A program made the position numbers and the translations under genes. From positions 62,001 through 126,000 of the forward strand of contig DATBZF010000033.1 in the NCBI GenBank assembly GCA_036513315.1: DNA of 64,000 nt. Direction: 5' to 3'. This DNA comes from Roseiarcus sp036513315 (GTDB lineage: Bacteria; Pseudomonadota; Alphaproteobacteria; Rhizobiales; Beijerinckiaceae). The notes under the pieces were generated by a model. That model was not told the origin of the DNA and ran no database searches. It worked only from the letters and a program-made list of their open reading frames with translations. Within the stretch, counting starts at the first letter, position 1, and every line of letters starts with the position of its first letter. Shown here piece after piece: positions 54,518 to 63,301 of the stretch.

Positions 54518-54925
54518 TCAGTGCCTACGCGGTCCATGGCCCCCGCCGTGGCCGCCGCGACCTCCCACGTGTCCGCCGGGACGGGCTGCGCCATGAAACA
54601 CGCCGCCATGGCCGCCGCCGGGGCGAAAGCCGCCGCCGTGGCCGCCGCCGCGTCGCCAGCCGTGCCAGCCGACGCCGCCGCCCCAGCCGAGGCCGCTGCG
54701 ATTGGCGTAGCCGCACCAATACCAGCCCGGGCCCCGCCAGCCATCGTCATACCAGCAGTAATTCTGGCCGCCGAAAATGAACTGCGCGTTTTCGATCTGC
54801 GTCGCATTTGCGAGCGCCTGCCGCGCTCCCAAAACGCCATCGCCGATCGCGGCTTCCGCGGCGCTCCCGGCGCCTAGCGCGATTGCCGCCGTCAAGGCGA
54901 TGGTCCGAGCACATTTGCCTAACAT
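54518..54925 (-). CDS. Secreted Gly/His-rich protein downstream of ureEFG
   Basis: A 135-residue protein with a signal peptide (MLGKCARTIALTAAIALGAGSAAEA). A folded middle region carries NYCWYDDGWRGPGWYWCGYANRSG (two Cys, many Trp/Tyr, residues about 56-79). The C-terminal half is a repetitive GGGHGG tail with eight or so His. The CWYDxGWxGPGWYWCG pattern occurs in small exported proteins of Rhizobiales of unknown function. Metal binding is a guess from the His content. It lies 134 bp downstream of ureG, same strand, with its own terminator. Confidence 0.75.
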   Translation of the reverse strand: MLGKCARTIALTAAIALGAGSAAEAAIGDGVLGARQALANATQIENAQFIFGGQNYCWYDDGWRGPGWYWCGYANRSGLGWGGGVGWHGWRRGGGHGGGFRPGGGHGGVFHGAARPGGHVGGRGGHGGGHGPRRH

Positions 54926-55058
54926 TGCCGGTTCCTTCTGAAGTGAGGGCCGTCAGAATGGAACAGCCCAGCGGCAGCCAACGCCAACAGCCAAATTTGG
55001 TTGCACGCGAACAAGATGCTTTGGGGCGATCGGGCATCAACAGGGCGTGTTCCGGCGC

Positions 55059-55679
55059 TCAGAGCGCGCCAAGCCCGCCCTTTTCGCCAATGAACGCGAT
55101 GACCGCGTCGACGCCCTCGCCGGTCTTCATATTGGCGAAGACGAAGGGTCGTTCCTTGCGCATCAATTTGGCGTCCCTCGCCATCACATCGAGCGAAGCG
55201 CCGACATAGGGGGCAAGATCGATCTTGTTGATCACCAGCATGTCCGAACGGGTGACGCCGGGGCCGCCCTTGCGCGGGATTTTCTCGCCGCCGGAGACGT
55301 CGATGACATAGATCGTCAGGTCGGCGAGTTCGGGCGAAAAGGTCGCGGCGAGATTGTCGCCGCCCGATTCGATGAGGATAAGATCGAGCGCCGGGAACAG
55401 GCGATTCATTTCATCGATCGCCGCCAGATTGATCGAAGCATCCTCGCGGATAGCCGTGTGGGGGCAACCGCCCGTCTCGACGCCCATGATGCGCTCGGGC
55501 GCCAGCGCGTCGGCCTCGACGAGCAGACGCGCGTCTTCCTTGGTGTAAATGTCGTTGGTGATCGCGGCAATCTCGAAGCTTCCGCGCAGCCGCTTGCACA
55601 ATTGCTCCATCAACGCCGTCTTGCCCGAGCCGACCGGCCCGCCAATGCCGACGCGCAGCGGCTGCTTTTTTCTCGTCAT
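55059..55679 (-). CDS. ureG: Urease accessory GTPase UreG
   Basis: A 206-residue SIMIBI GTPase that carries nickel from UreE to the UreDF-apo-urease complex. Walker A is GIGGPVGSGKTALM, the metal-binding CPH motif is ETGGCPHTAIREDAS, followed by LILIESGGDNLAATFSPELADL, and the base-binding NKxD is INKIDLAPYVGA. All key residues are intact. It overlaps ureF by four bases. Gene order ureE-ureF-ureG is normal, but these genes are about 51 kb from ureC. Confidence 0.97.
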   Translation of the reverse strand: MTRKKQPLRVGIGGPVGSGKTALMEQLCKRLRGSFEIAAITNDIYTKEDARLLVEADALAPERIMGVETGGCPHTAIREDASINLAAIDEMNRLFPALDLILIESGGDNLAATFSPELADLTIYVIDVSGGEKIPRKGGPGVTRSDMLVINKIDLAPYVGASLDVMARDAKLMRKERPFVFANMKTGEGVDAVIAFIGEKGGLGAL

Positions 55680-56419
55680 GATCGGAACAACCTCGAATAT
55701 TGCGTTTCATGGCGGATCGCGGCGATGTCGGAGCGAAAGGCGCAGGAGCCGAGATCGTCAAGCCCGGCGCCTGTCGCCTCCTCGGCCAGTCCTCGCACAT
55801 CCAGCAAAAGGCCTGCCAGCGTCCTTTGTCCGTCGGTCTGGCCGATGGCCCCAAGCCGCACCGCCGCGGAGACGAAATTGGCGATGAGACTCAGAACGAA
55901 GGCCTGCAATGACAGGTCAAGGCCCAGTTGATGGCCCGCCGCCGCCGCGCCAACCGCGACCGGATAAGCGACCGGATCGCTGCCCGTCGGCAGATGATCG
56001 AGAGCCGGGCAAGCCCAGGCGGCGCGCATCGCCGAGAGGAAGGCCGCTCCTTGCGCGCAAGTCTCGAGCCGCCGCTCGGCCGAGCCCGCCAGCGCCACCG
56101 CCAATTCATTAAATTCCTCCAGCGCCGCCCAATCGTCCGATTGGGCCGCCCGGAAGGCGCAGGCGAACAAGATCGCGTCCGATCGCGGCGCGCCGAAGTT
56201 CAGGAGATCGGCGAGCCAGGCCTGGAGCGTCGCCGCGTCGACGATGTCGCCAGCTCCCACCGCCCATTCGAGACCATGCGAATAAGCGAACGAGCCGACG
56301 GGAAAGGCCGGCGACAGCCATAGCAGCAGCGGCAATTCGGCAAAGCTCCCCAGCTTCGGATCCTCTTTCCTGGGGCTGCCGAGGCCGAGGCTTTCCGGCT
56401 TAAGGCTTTGCGCGTCCAT
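55676..56419 (-). CDS. ureF: Urease accessory protein UreF
   Basis: A 247-residue all-helical UreF, which activates UreG GTP hydrolysis in the nickel-insertion complex. The family start region LLLWLSPAFPVGSFAYSHGLEWAV is near residue 35, with LPTGSDPVAYPVAVG near residue 155 and HETQYSRLFRS at the end. The ATG at MDAQSLKP is chosen; the frame continues upstream, but there it is the complementary reading of the UreE His-rich tail. It overlaps ureE by 20 bases and ureG by four. Confidence 0.95.
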   Translation of the reverse strand: MDAQSLKPESLGLGSPRKEDPKLGSFAELPLLLWLSPAFPVGSFAYSHGLEWAVGAGDIVDAATLQAWLADLLNFGAPRSDAILFACAFRAAQSDDWAALEEFNELAVALAGSAERRLETCAQGAAFLSAMRAAWACPALDHLPTGSDPVAYPVAVGAAAAGHQLGLDLSLQAFVLSLIANFVSAAVRLGAIGQTDGQRTLAGLLLDVRGLAEEATGAGLDDLGSCAFRSDIAAIRHETQYSRLFRS

Positions 56420-57092
56420 GAGCCTCGTGGGAATGGTCGTGGGACTGGCCATGGTCGTGATGATCGTGGCCGCATTCCGGCCCGTGCACATGCGCCTCGG
56501 CGCCGACGTCTTGATGATCGCCGTGCCGGTGATGCGCGTCGCCGTGATGGGGATGATCGTGCGCGCCATGCCCATGTTCGTGATGATCGTGGCCATGCTC
56601 ATGTGCGTGCGCCGGCGCAGCCGCGACATAGGCGCCGCCCTCGGGATTGAACGGCGCTTCGATCTCGATCACGATTGCGCCGAGGCGCCGCGCCATATCC
56701 TCGATGACATGGTCGCGGCGGATGCGCAGGCTCTTCTTCAGAAGTTCGGTCGGTAGATGACGATTTCCCAGATGCCAGGCGATCCGCACGAGGGCGGCCG
56801 CGTCCGCGCCGCGGATTTCCGCCAGTTCCTCGGGCGCGGCGACGACTTCGACGACGCGTCCGTCGTCCAAAGCCAGGCCGTCGCCAGCGCGCAGCATCAC
56901 CGCTTCGGGCAGGTCAAGCAGAAAAGCAAGACCGCGTACGCCGGTCATCGCGATACGGCGCCGATAGCGATCGTCATAGTCGAGGACGATCGTGTCGGCC
57001 GGTTCGCCGGACCAGGAGCCAGCGGGACGGACGGAATGTGCGTGTTGCATGGAATCGCCAGCGTTCACAGAAGGAGCTTCGCGCCCCGGCAT
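56400..57092 (-). CDS. ureE: Urease nickel chaperone UreE with long His-rich tail
   Basis: A UreE that binds nickel and delivers it to UreG. The N-terminal peptide-binding domain (TIVLDYDDRYRRRIAMTG) and the metal-binding domain (IAWHLGNRHLPTEL with the conserved central His, LRIRRDHVIEDMARRLGA) are followed by a C-terminal tail of about 65 residues with about 26 His, much richer than many UreE tails. GGGAAGGA precedes the ATG used; a second ATG at 57050 would shorten the protein by 14 residues. First gene of ureEFG. Confidence 0.93.
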   Translation of the reverse strand: MPGREAPSVNAGDSMQHAHSVRPAGSWSGEPADTIVLDYDDRYRRRIAMTGVRGLAFLLDLPEAVMLRAGDGLALDDGRVVEVVAAPEELAEIRGADAAALVRIAWHLGNRHLPTELLKKSLRIRRDHVIEDMARRLGAIVIEIEAPFNPEGGAYVAAAPAHAHEHGHDHHEHGHGAHDHPHHGDAHHRHGDHQDVGAEAHVHGPECGHDHHDHGQSHDHSHEAHGRAKP

Positions 57093-57218
57093 CGGTCCTT
57101 CCCATACGCGCCTTGGGCGGATTAGAAAAGCCTTGAAGTCGCGGAACGCCGCCCGGGGGTTTGCTGTTGACGGTGCGACGATTGACCATAGCGCGCCAGG
57201 GATCATTGGGAGGTTGCA

Positions 57219-58439
57219 CTGAGCGAATCTGCTCTTTCAACTGGCTGCTGCGTCGCCGGAGGCGGTCCAGCGGGCATGATGCTTGGATTTCTGCTTGCGC
57301 GCGCCGGCGTCGATGTCGTCGTGCTGGAGAAACATGCCGATTTCCTGCGCGACTTTCGCGGCGATACGGTCCACCCGTCGACTTTGAACATCATGAAAGA
57401 ATTGGGATTTCTCGACGAGTTCCTGAAACTGCCGCACCAGAACGTGTCCCAATTGGAAGGCTGGTTTGGCGACACGCGCGCCGTCATCGCCGATTTCTCG
57501 TCGCTGCCGGCCCCGTGCAATTTCATCGCCTTGATGCCGCAATGGGATTTCCTGAATTTTCTGGCGGCCAAGGGCGCTGGCTTCAAGACCTTTCGGCTTT
57601 TGATGCGCACGCAGGCCCTATCGCTGATCGAGGAAGCCGGCCGGATCGTCGGCGTCAATGCTGAGGGGCCCGACGGGCCGCTGACAATCCGCGCCAATCT
57701 CACGATCGCGGCGGATGGGCGTCATTCGACCTTACGCGACGCCGCCGGTCTCAAGTCGATCGATCTTGGGGCGCCAATGGATGTGTTGTGGTTTCGCGTC
57801 CCGCGCCAAGACAGCGACGGGGCTGACATCACCGGGCGCTTCGATACGGGAAGCATCTTCATCAGAATCAATCGCGGCGCCTATTGGCAATGCGGCTATG
57901 TCATCGCCAAGGGCGCGATAGACGCGTTGCATGCGCGCGGGCTTCCGGCGTTCAAGGCCGACGCCGCGCGGTTGATGGGGCTGCCCATCGCACGGCTGGC
58001 CGAGATCGCCAGCTTCGATGACGTGAAATTGCTGAGCGTCGCGGTCGACCGGCTGGAGCGATGGCGCCGACCGGGCTTTCTGGCGATCGGCGACGCCGCC
58101 CATGCGATGTCGCCAATCGGCGGCGTCGGCATCAACCTGGCCGTCCAGGACGCGGTCGCCGCCGCCAATCGTCTGACGGCGCCGCTGCTGAAGGGCCATG
58201 TCGGCGACGACGATCTCGCCGCCGTCGAGCGCCGCCGGCTTTTTCCGACGCGCGCCACCCAATGGGCGCAAGTGACAGCTCAGAACAATATTGTCGCGCG
58301 GGCGCTGAACCAGGCTGCGCCGCTGAGGCCGCCGCTCGCTTTCCGGTTGATCGGACGATTCGCGTTCCTGCGCCGGCTGATGGCGCGGCTCGTCGGCATG
58401 GGGGTACGCCCCGAACATGTGGGCGGCGCCCCTCAATGA
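57219..58439 (+). CDS. FAD-dependent monooxygenase (PHBH/UbiH fold), probable CTG start
   Basis: A flavoprotein of about 406 residues. The GxGxxG of the FAD fold reads GCCVAGGGPAGMMLGFLLA, and lies before the first ATG (57276). Upstream of that, in frame, there is no ATG, GTG or TTG before a TAG, but a CTG at 57219 has GGGAGG six bases ahead, so CTG is the best start. The second FAD motif GFLAIGDAAHAMSPIGGVGINLAVQDA is near residue 290, and DGRHSTLRDAAG near residue 165. Such enzymes hydroxylate aromatics or quinone precursors; substrate unknown. It is divergent from ureE. Confidence 0.85.
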   Translation: MSESALSTGCCVAGGGPAGMMLGFLLARAGVDVVVLEKHADFLRDFRGDTVHPSTLNIMKELGFLDEFLKLPHQNVSQLEGWFGDTRAVIADFSSLPAPCNFIALMPQWDFLNFLAAKGAGFKTFRLLMRTQALSLIEEAGRIVGVNAEGPDGPLTIRANLTIAADGRHSTLRDAAGLKSIDLGAPMDVLWFRVPRQDSDGADITGRFDTGSIFIRINRGAYWQCGYVIAKGAIDALHARGLPAFKADAARLMGLPIARLAEIASFDDVKLLSVAVDRLERWRRPGFLAIGDAAHAMSPIGGVGINLAVQDAVAAANRLTAPLLKGHVGDDDLAAVERRRLFPTRATQWAQVTAQNNIVARALNQAAPLRPPLAFRLIGRFAFLRRLMARLVGMGVRPEHVGGAPQ

Positions 58440-58495
58440 GCGCGCATGCCGGCGTCCGCGCCTGCGACGGCAGCGGAGTCCGGGAATCTGAAAAA

Positions 58496-58884
<389 letters not shown>

Positions 58885-58889
58885 CGGAG

Positions 58890-58918
58890 GCAATAGGGGC
58901 GCAGGGGCCCCCGGTCAA
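58890..58918 (-). promoter_or_regulatory. rnpB promoter
   Basis: On the minus strand: TTGACC (58918-58913), 17 bp, TATTGC (58895-58890), six or seven bases before the expected 5' end of RNase P RNA. A good housekeeping-type promoter. Confidence 0.75.
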
Positions 58919-58996
58919 GCTCGGCTCACGCCGATGGCGGCCGCCAGTATTCATATCGAATGGATTTCATGGCGCGGGGTCGTATAAGAGGGGGCG

Positions 58997-60037
58997 ATGA
59001 ACAATAAGATAGACGCCACGCCTCTGGTCTTTCCTTTTCCCGACCCTCCCGATCGCGGCCGCGTGATCGAGGTCGCGCCGGGCATATTATGGGCGCGCAT
59101 CCCGCTGCCGTTCCGGCTTGATCACGTCAACGTCTATTTTATCGACGATGGCGACGGCTGGGCCGTGGTGGACACCGGGATCAATGATGAGAACGCGCGC
59201 GCCGCATGGAATGGGCTTCTGGCCGGGCCGTTGGCCGGACGGCGCCTGACGCGGCTGATCGTCACCCATATGCACCCGGATCATATCGGTCTTGCCGGCT
59301 GGCTGACCGAAAAATTCGACATTCCCCTGCTGACCAGCCAGACGGCCTATGTCGAAAGCCTGAACCTCAGTCTTGCGCCCGGCAAGTGTCAGGCGCCGGT
59401 CTATCGCGATTTTTATCTGCGCAACGGCCTTGATGAGGCGACGACGGCGCTGATCACCACCATGGGCCACGATTACCTCCGCATGGTCGCGCCACTGCCG
59501 CCAATATTCGAGCGCCTGGTGGCGGGCGACGAACTTACGATCGGCGGACGTAAATTCCAGATATTGGCGGGCGATGGCCACGCGCCCGAGCAGCTCATGC
59601 TGTTCAACCGCGAGGAGAGGCTGTTTCTGGCGGCCGACCAGACGCTCGCCAAAATTTCGCCCAATGTCGGCGTCCCCGCCGTGAGTCCGCGCGGCGATCC
59701 GCTCCGCCTCTACCTGCGCTCTCTGGCTGCGCTGAAGGCCGAGTTGCCAGAAGATTCGCTGGTTCTGGCGGGCCATCAACTGCCTTTTTACGGCCTGCAT
59801 GAACGCATCGGCGAATTGGCGGCGCATCATGCGGCCCGATGCGAGGCCTTGCGCCTGGCCTGCTGTGAGAAGCCGCATCGTCCTGCCGAATTGCTGACCG
59901 TCATGTTCACGCGCAAACTCGACCCCCATCAGATGGGGTTCGCCTTCAGCGAATTGTTCGCGCATATGAATTATATGCTCGCGCGCGGCGCGCTGGCATG
60001 GGTTGAGGGAGAGGCGCGCTTGACCGCGGCCGCGTAG
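58997..60037 (+). CDS. MBL-fold metallo-hydrolase
   Basis: A 346-residue metallo-beta-lactamase-fold protein. The metal motif is THMHPDHIGLAGW near residue 93 (HxHxDH), with further ligands in DGHAPEQLMLF and FLAADQT, and the last His in LAGHQLPF near residue 260. The C-terminal region of about 80 residues is helical (HHAARCEALRLA). Homologues annotated as hydrolases or putative lactonases and thioesterases exist; the substrate is unknown. cobF follows after 13 bp, so the two may be cotranscribed. Confidence 0.9.
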   Translation: MNNKIDATPLVFPFPDPPDRGRVIEVAPGILWARIPLPFRLDHVNVYFIDDGDGWAVVDTGINDENARAAWNGLLAGPLAGRRLTRLIVTHMHPDHIGLAGWLTEKFDIPLLTSQTAYVESLNLSLAPGKCQAPVYRDFYLRNGLDEATTALITTMGHDYLRMVAPLPPIFERLVAGDELTIGGRKFQILAGDGHAPEQLMLFNREERLFLAADQTLAKISPNVGVPAVSPRGDPLRLYLRSLAALKAELPEDSLVLAGHQLPFYGLHERIGELAAHHAARCEALRLACCEKPHRPAELLTVMFTRKLDPHQMGFAFSELFAHMNYMLARGALAWVEGEARLTAAA

Positions 60038-60050
60038 AGGGCGCCGCGGG

Positions 60051-60815
60051 ATGCGAAAACTCTTGCTCATCGGCATTGGCGCCGGCCATCGCGACCATAT
60101 CACCATGCAGGGGATCAGGGCGCTGAACGCCGTCGATGTCTTCTTCACCCTCGACAAGGGGCGCGAGAAGGAGGATCTGGCTCATCTTCGGCGGGAGATT
60201 TGCGAGGCCTATGTCGCCGACCGATCCTATCGGACGATCGCCGTGCCGGACCCGGCGCGCGATCGAACGTCGTCCTGTTACGATTCGGCGGTGAAGGATT
60301 GGCACGAACGCCGCGCGGCGATCTTTGAAAAAATGATCGCCGAGGAATTGGGAGAAGAGGAGTGCGGCGCGTTTCTCGTCTGGGGCGATCCCTCGCTCTA
60401 TGACAGCACGTTGCGCATCGTCCAGCACATTCTCGCCAAAGGCGCCCTCGAATTCACTTATGAGGTCATTCCGGGCGTCAGCAGCGTCCATGCCCTCGCC
60501 GCCGCCCACAAGATCTCTCTTAACCGGATCGGGGCGCCGATTCATATTACTACGGGTCGCAATGTGGCCGGGGGATTTCCCGACAATTTCGACAATTGCG
60601 TCGTGATGCTCGACGCCGACTGCGCCTTCAAACAGATCAAGGACGCCGATGTCTGGATCTATTGGGGCGCTTATGTCGCAACCAAGGACGAGATCCTTGT
60701 GTCGGGCCGGTTGCTGGAGGTCTCGGGCGCTATCGAGCGCATCCGCGGCGAAGCCAGGGCGCGGAAAGGTTGGATCATGGATATTTATCTGCTCAGAAGG
60801 CGCGACAAGCCTTGA
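60051..60815 (+). CDS. cobF: Precorrin-6A synthase (deacetylating)
   Basis: A 254-residue SAM-dependent tetrapyrrole methyltransferase. It methylates C-1 of precorrin-5 and removes the acetyl group in aerobic cobalamin synthesis. The N-terminal KLLLIGIGAGHRDHITMQGIRAL, the FLVWGDPSLYDSTLRI loop and EVIPGVSSVHALAAAHKI are typical of CobF and of this methylase fold. It is isolated: no other cobalamin gene is in the window, so the rest of the pathway would have to be elsewhere on the chromosome. Confidence 0.93.
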   Translation: MRKLLLIGIGAGHRDHITMQGIRALNAVDVFFTLDKGREKEDLAHLRREICEAYVADRSYRTIAVPDPARDRTSSCYDSAVKDWHERRAAIFEKMIAEELGEEECGAFLVWGDPSLYDSTLRIVQHILAKGALEFTYEVIPGVSSVHALAAAHKISLNRIGAPIHITTGRNVAGGFPDNFDNCVVMLDADCAFKQIKDADVWIYWGAYVATKDEILVSGRLLEVSGAIERIRGEARARKGWIMDIYLLRRRDKP

Positions 60816-60925
60816 AGCCGGGGCGTCGAGACCCCGCGCCAAAGGGGCGCGGCGAGGAAAAGAATGCTATCAGCTTCGCCAATCGGGCGCCGGCCTTTAG
60901 GTCGGGCCGCCATCGGAGCCCATGA

Positions 60926-61687
60926 ATGTCGTCGCCTCAGCGTGAAGAAACCCATTTCGGCGATCAACGCGTCCCCCTCGCCGAGAAGCAGGGGCTGGTC
61001 GACGATGTCTTCCATAAAGTCGCCGACCGCTACGATCTGATGAACGACCTGATGTCGGCCGGCCTGCACCGGCTCTGGAAGGATGCGCTGGTCGCCAAAG
61101 TGCATCCCCCTCGCAACAAGCCATTTGCGCATCTCGATGTCGCCGGCGGCACCGGCGACGTCGCCTTTCGCGTCGCCGAGGCGGGCGGCCCCTTTACCGC
61201 CGTGACGGCGCTCGACATCAATGGCGATATGCTGCGGGTCGGCCGCCAGCGCGCGGCCAAGCGCAAAGCCGGGGCGCGAATCGCCTTCGTTGAGGGCAAT
61301 GCCGAGGATTTGCCTTTGCCGGGCGATCATTTCGACGCCTATACGATCGCCTTCGGCATCCGCAATGTGCCGCGCATCGACAAGGCGTTGGGCGAGGCTT
61401 ATCGTGTGCTCAAGCGCGGCGGGCGGTTCCTCGCCCTTGAGTTCTCGCGCGTCGACACGCCGCTTCTCGATCGCCTTTATGACGCCTATTCCATGACCGC
61501 CATTCCTGCGCTCGGCAGAATCGTCACCGGCGATGGCGAGCCTTATCGCTACCTCGTCGAATCGATCCGCCGCTTCCCAGCCCCGGAGCGGTTTGCCGAT
61601 ATGATCAGCGACGCGGGCTTTTTGCGCGCCGATTTCACAAGACTGTCGGGCGGCGTCGTCGCCATTCATTCCGGTTGGAAGCTTTAG
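60926..61687 (+). CDS. ubiE: Ubiquinone/menaquinone C-methyltransferase UbiE
   Basis: A 253-residue SAM-dependent C-methyltransferase in ubiquinone (and menaquinone) synthesis. Motif I is HLDVAGGTGDVAFRVAEAG; the family segments VFHKVADRYDLMNDLMSAGLHRLWK near residue 30 and AYTIAFGIRNVPRIDKALGEAYRVLKRGG near residue 135 are both present. Its stop overlaps the start region of ubiB, the usual Hyphomicrobiales order ubiE-ubiB-coaBC. Confidence 0.97.
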   Translation: MSSPQREETHFGDQRVPLAEKQGLVDDVFHKVADRYDLMNDLMSAGLHRLWKDALVAKVHPPRNKPFAHLDVAGGTGDVAFRVAEAGGPFTAVTALDINGDMLRVGRQRAAKRKAGARIAFVEGNAEDLPLPGDHFDAYTIAFGIRNVPRIDKALGEAYRVLKRGGRFLALEFSRVDTPLLDRLYDAYSMTAIPALGRIVTGDGEPYRYLVESIRRFPAPERFADMISDAGFLRADFTRLSGGVVAIHSGWKL

Positions 61688-61689
61688 AT

Positions 61690-63258
61690 TTGGGGCTGTT
61701 GGCAAATCTCGGCCATTGCGCCCGCCTTGCCCGTGCCGGTTTCGTGCTGGCGCGCGAGGGCGCGTTCGTCGATGTCGATCCGCAAATATTGCCGCCTTTG
61801 GCGCGCGCGCCCCTCGCGCTCGCCAATCTTATGGCGCGGCGCGGCGCGAAAGGTCTCGGCGGCTTGTCGACGGCGATCGATCGGCTCGGCCCTTCCTATG
61901 TGAAGCTTGGTCAGTTCGTCTCGACCAGAGCCGATATCGTCGGCCCTAAAGTTGTTGAGCAGCTTGAGCTTTTGCAGGATCGGGTGTCTCCCCATCCGCT
62001 AGGCGTTTCGGTTGCGACGATCGAGACAGCCTTTGGCGTGAAGCTCGACACGCTGTTTGTCGAATTCGGCGATGCGGTAGCGGCGGCCTCGATCGCTCAG
62101 GTGCATCGCGCCCGCGTGCAGGATGGCGGGACGATTCGCGAAGTCGCGGTCAAGGTCTTGCGGCCGGGCGTCGAGAGGCGCTTTGCGCGCGATCTCTCCG
62201 ATATGTTCTTCGCCGCGAGGCTGGCGCAAAGGCTGGCGCCGGACATGCGCCGGTTGAAGCCCATCGAAATCGTCGAGGCGCTCGCCCGCTCGGTGCGTAT
62301 CGAGATGGACTTTCGACTTGAAGCGGCGGCGGCCTCCGAATTCGCCGAAAATGTCGCTGAAGATCCCGAGTTTCGCGTGCCCAATGTCGACTGGGATCGG
62401 ACCACTCGCGAAGTGCTGACCACGGAATGGATCGACGGTTTGCCGCTGTCCGATCCCGACCGGCTTGCCGCCGCCGGATTTGATCCGCCGGCGCTGGGGC
62501 GTATCCTGATTCAATCGTTCCTGCGCCACGCCCTGCGCGACGGCCTTTTTCACGCCGACATGCACCAAGGCAATCTGTTCGTCGATCCTCAAGGACGCAT
62601 TGTCGCGGTCGACTTTGGCATTATGGGCCGGCTGGGGTTGAAAGAACGCCGATTTCTCGCCGAAATCCTCTACGGCTTCATCACGCGTGATTATCGGCGC
62701 GTCGCCGAAGTGCATTTCGAAGCCGGCTATGTCCCGCCGAATCACCGGGTCGAGGATTTCGCCCAGGCGATTCGCGCGATCGGCGAGCCGATCCATTCGC
62801 GCACCGCCGATCAGATTTCGATGGCGAAGCTGCTGACGTTACTCTTTGAGATCACAGCTCTTTTCGACATGGCGACCCGGATCGAACTGGTCATGCTGCA
62901 AAAGACCATGGTTGTCGTCGAGGGCGTCGCGCGCAAGCTCGATCCGCGCCTCAACATGTGGGAGACTGCCGAGCCGGTGGTCGGCGGCTGGATCGCCGAA
63001 AATCTGGGGCCTCGCGGCAGGATCGAGGACGTCGGACGCGGTCTGTCCATGCTCGCCAAACTCGCCGCCGACGCGCCACAGCGGCTGGAGCGGCTCGGCC
63101 GGCTGATCGAGCGTTGGGAGGACGCCGTCGCTGCGGGTCGCCTGTTCGGCGATATCGAGAGAATCGCCAAGCGCGAGGAGCGGCGGTTGGCTTTTGGGCC
63201 GATGATGGTGCTTATAGCGGTCGTGGTCTTGCTGGCCTGGATCGCCTATCGCATGTGA
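61690..63258 (+). CDS. ubiB: Ubiquinone biosynthesis kinase-like protein UbiB
   Basis: A protein of about 522 residues in the ADCK/UbiB atypical kinase family, required for ubiquinone synthesis and placed at the inner membrane. Motifs: LGPSYVKLGQFVSTRADIVG near residue 65 (KxGQ), the VAVKVLRPGV lysine, FHADMHQGNLFVDPQGRIVAVDFGIMGRL near residue 295 (catalytic loop and DFG), and a C-terminal membrane helix (MVLIAVVVLLAWIAYRM). A TTG with GGAAG eight bases upstream is the best start; an in-frame TTG 15 bp earlier overlaps ubiE. Confidence 0.95.
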   Translation: MGLLANLGHCARLARAGFVLAREGAFVDVDPQILPPLARAPLALANLMARRGAKGLGGLSTAIDRLGPSYVKLGQFVSTRADIVGPKVVEQLELLQDRVSPHPLGVSVATIETAFGVKLDTLFVEFGDAVAAASIAQVHRARVQDGGTIREVAVKVLRPGVERRFARDLSDMFFAARLAQRLAPDMRRLKPIEIVEALARSVRIEMDFRLEAAAASEFAENVAEDPEFRVPNVDWDRTTREVLTTEWIDGLPLSDPDRLAAAGFDPPALGRILIQSFLRHALRDGLFHADMHQGNLFVDPQGRIVAVDFGIMGRLGLKERRFLAEILYGFITRDYRRVAEVHFEAGYVPPNHRVEDFAQAIRAIGEPIHSRTADQISMAKLLTLLFEITALFDMATRIELVMLQKTMVVVEGVARKLDPRLNMWETAEPVVGGWIAENLGPRGRIEDVGRGLSMLAKLAADAPQRLERLGRLIERWEDAVAAGRLFGDIERIAKREERRLAFGPMMVLIAVVVLLAWIAYRM

Positions 63259-63301
63259 GGATCGTGCGGCGTCTCAAGCCTTTGTCCGCGATGGTGCCGA
63301 T

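Noticed and set aside
56418..56756. Met/Val-rich plus-strand frame that looks like a membrane protein
   Set aside because: It is the complement of the His/Asp/Gly-rich tail of UreE; His codons read backwards give Met/Val.
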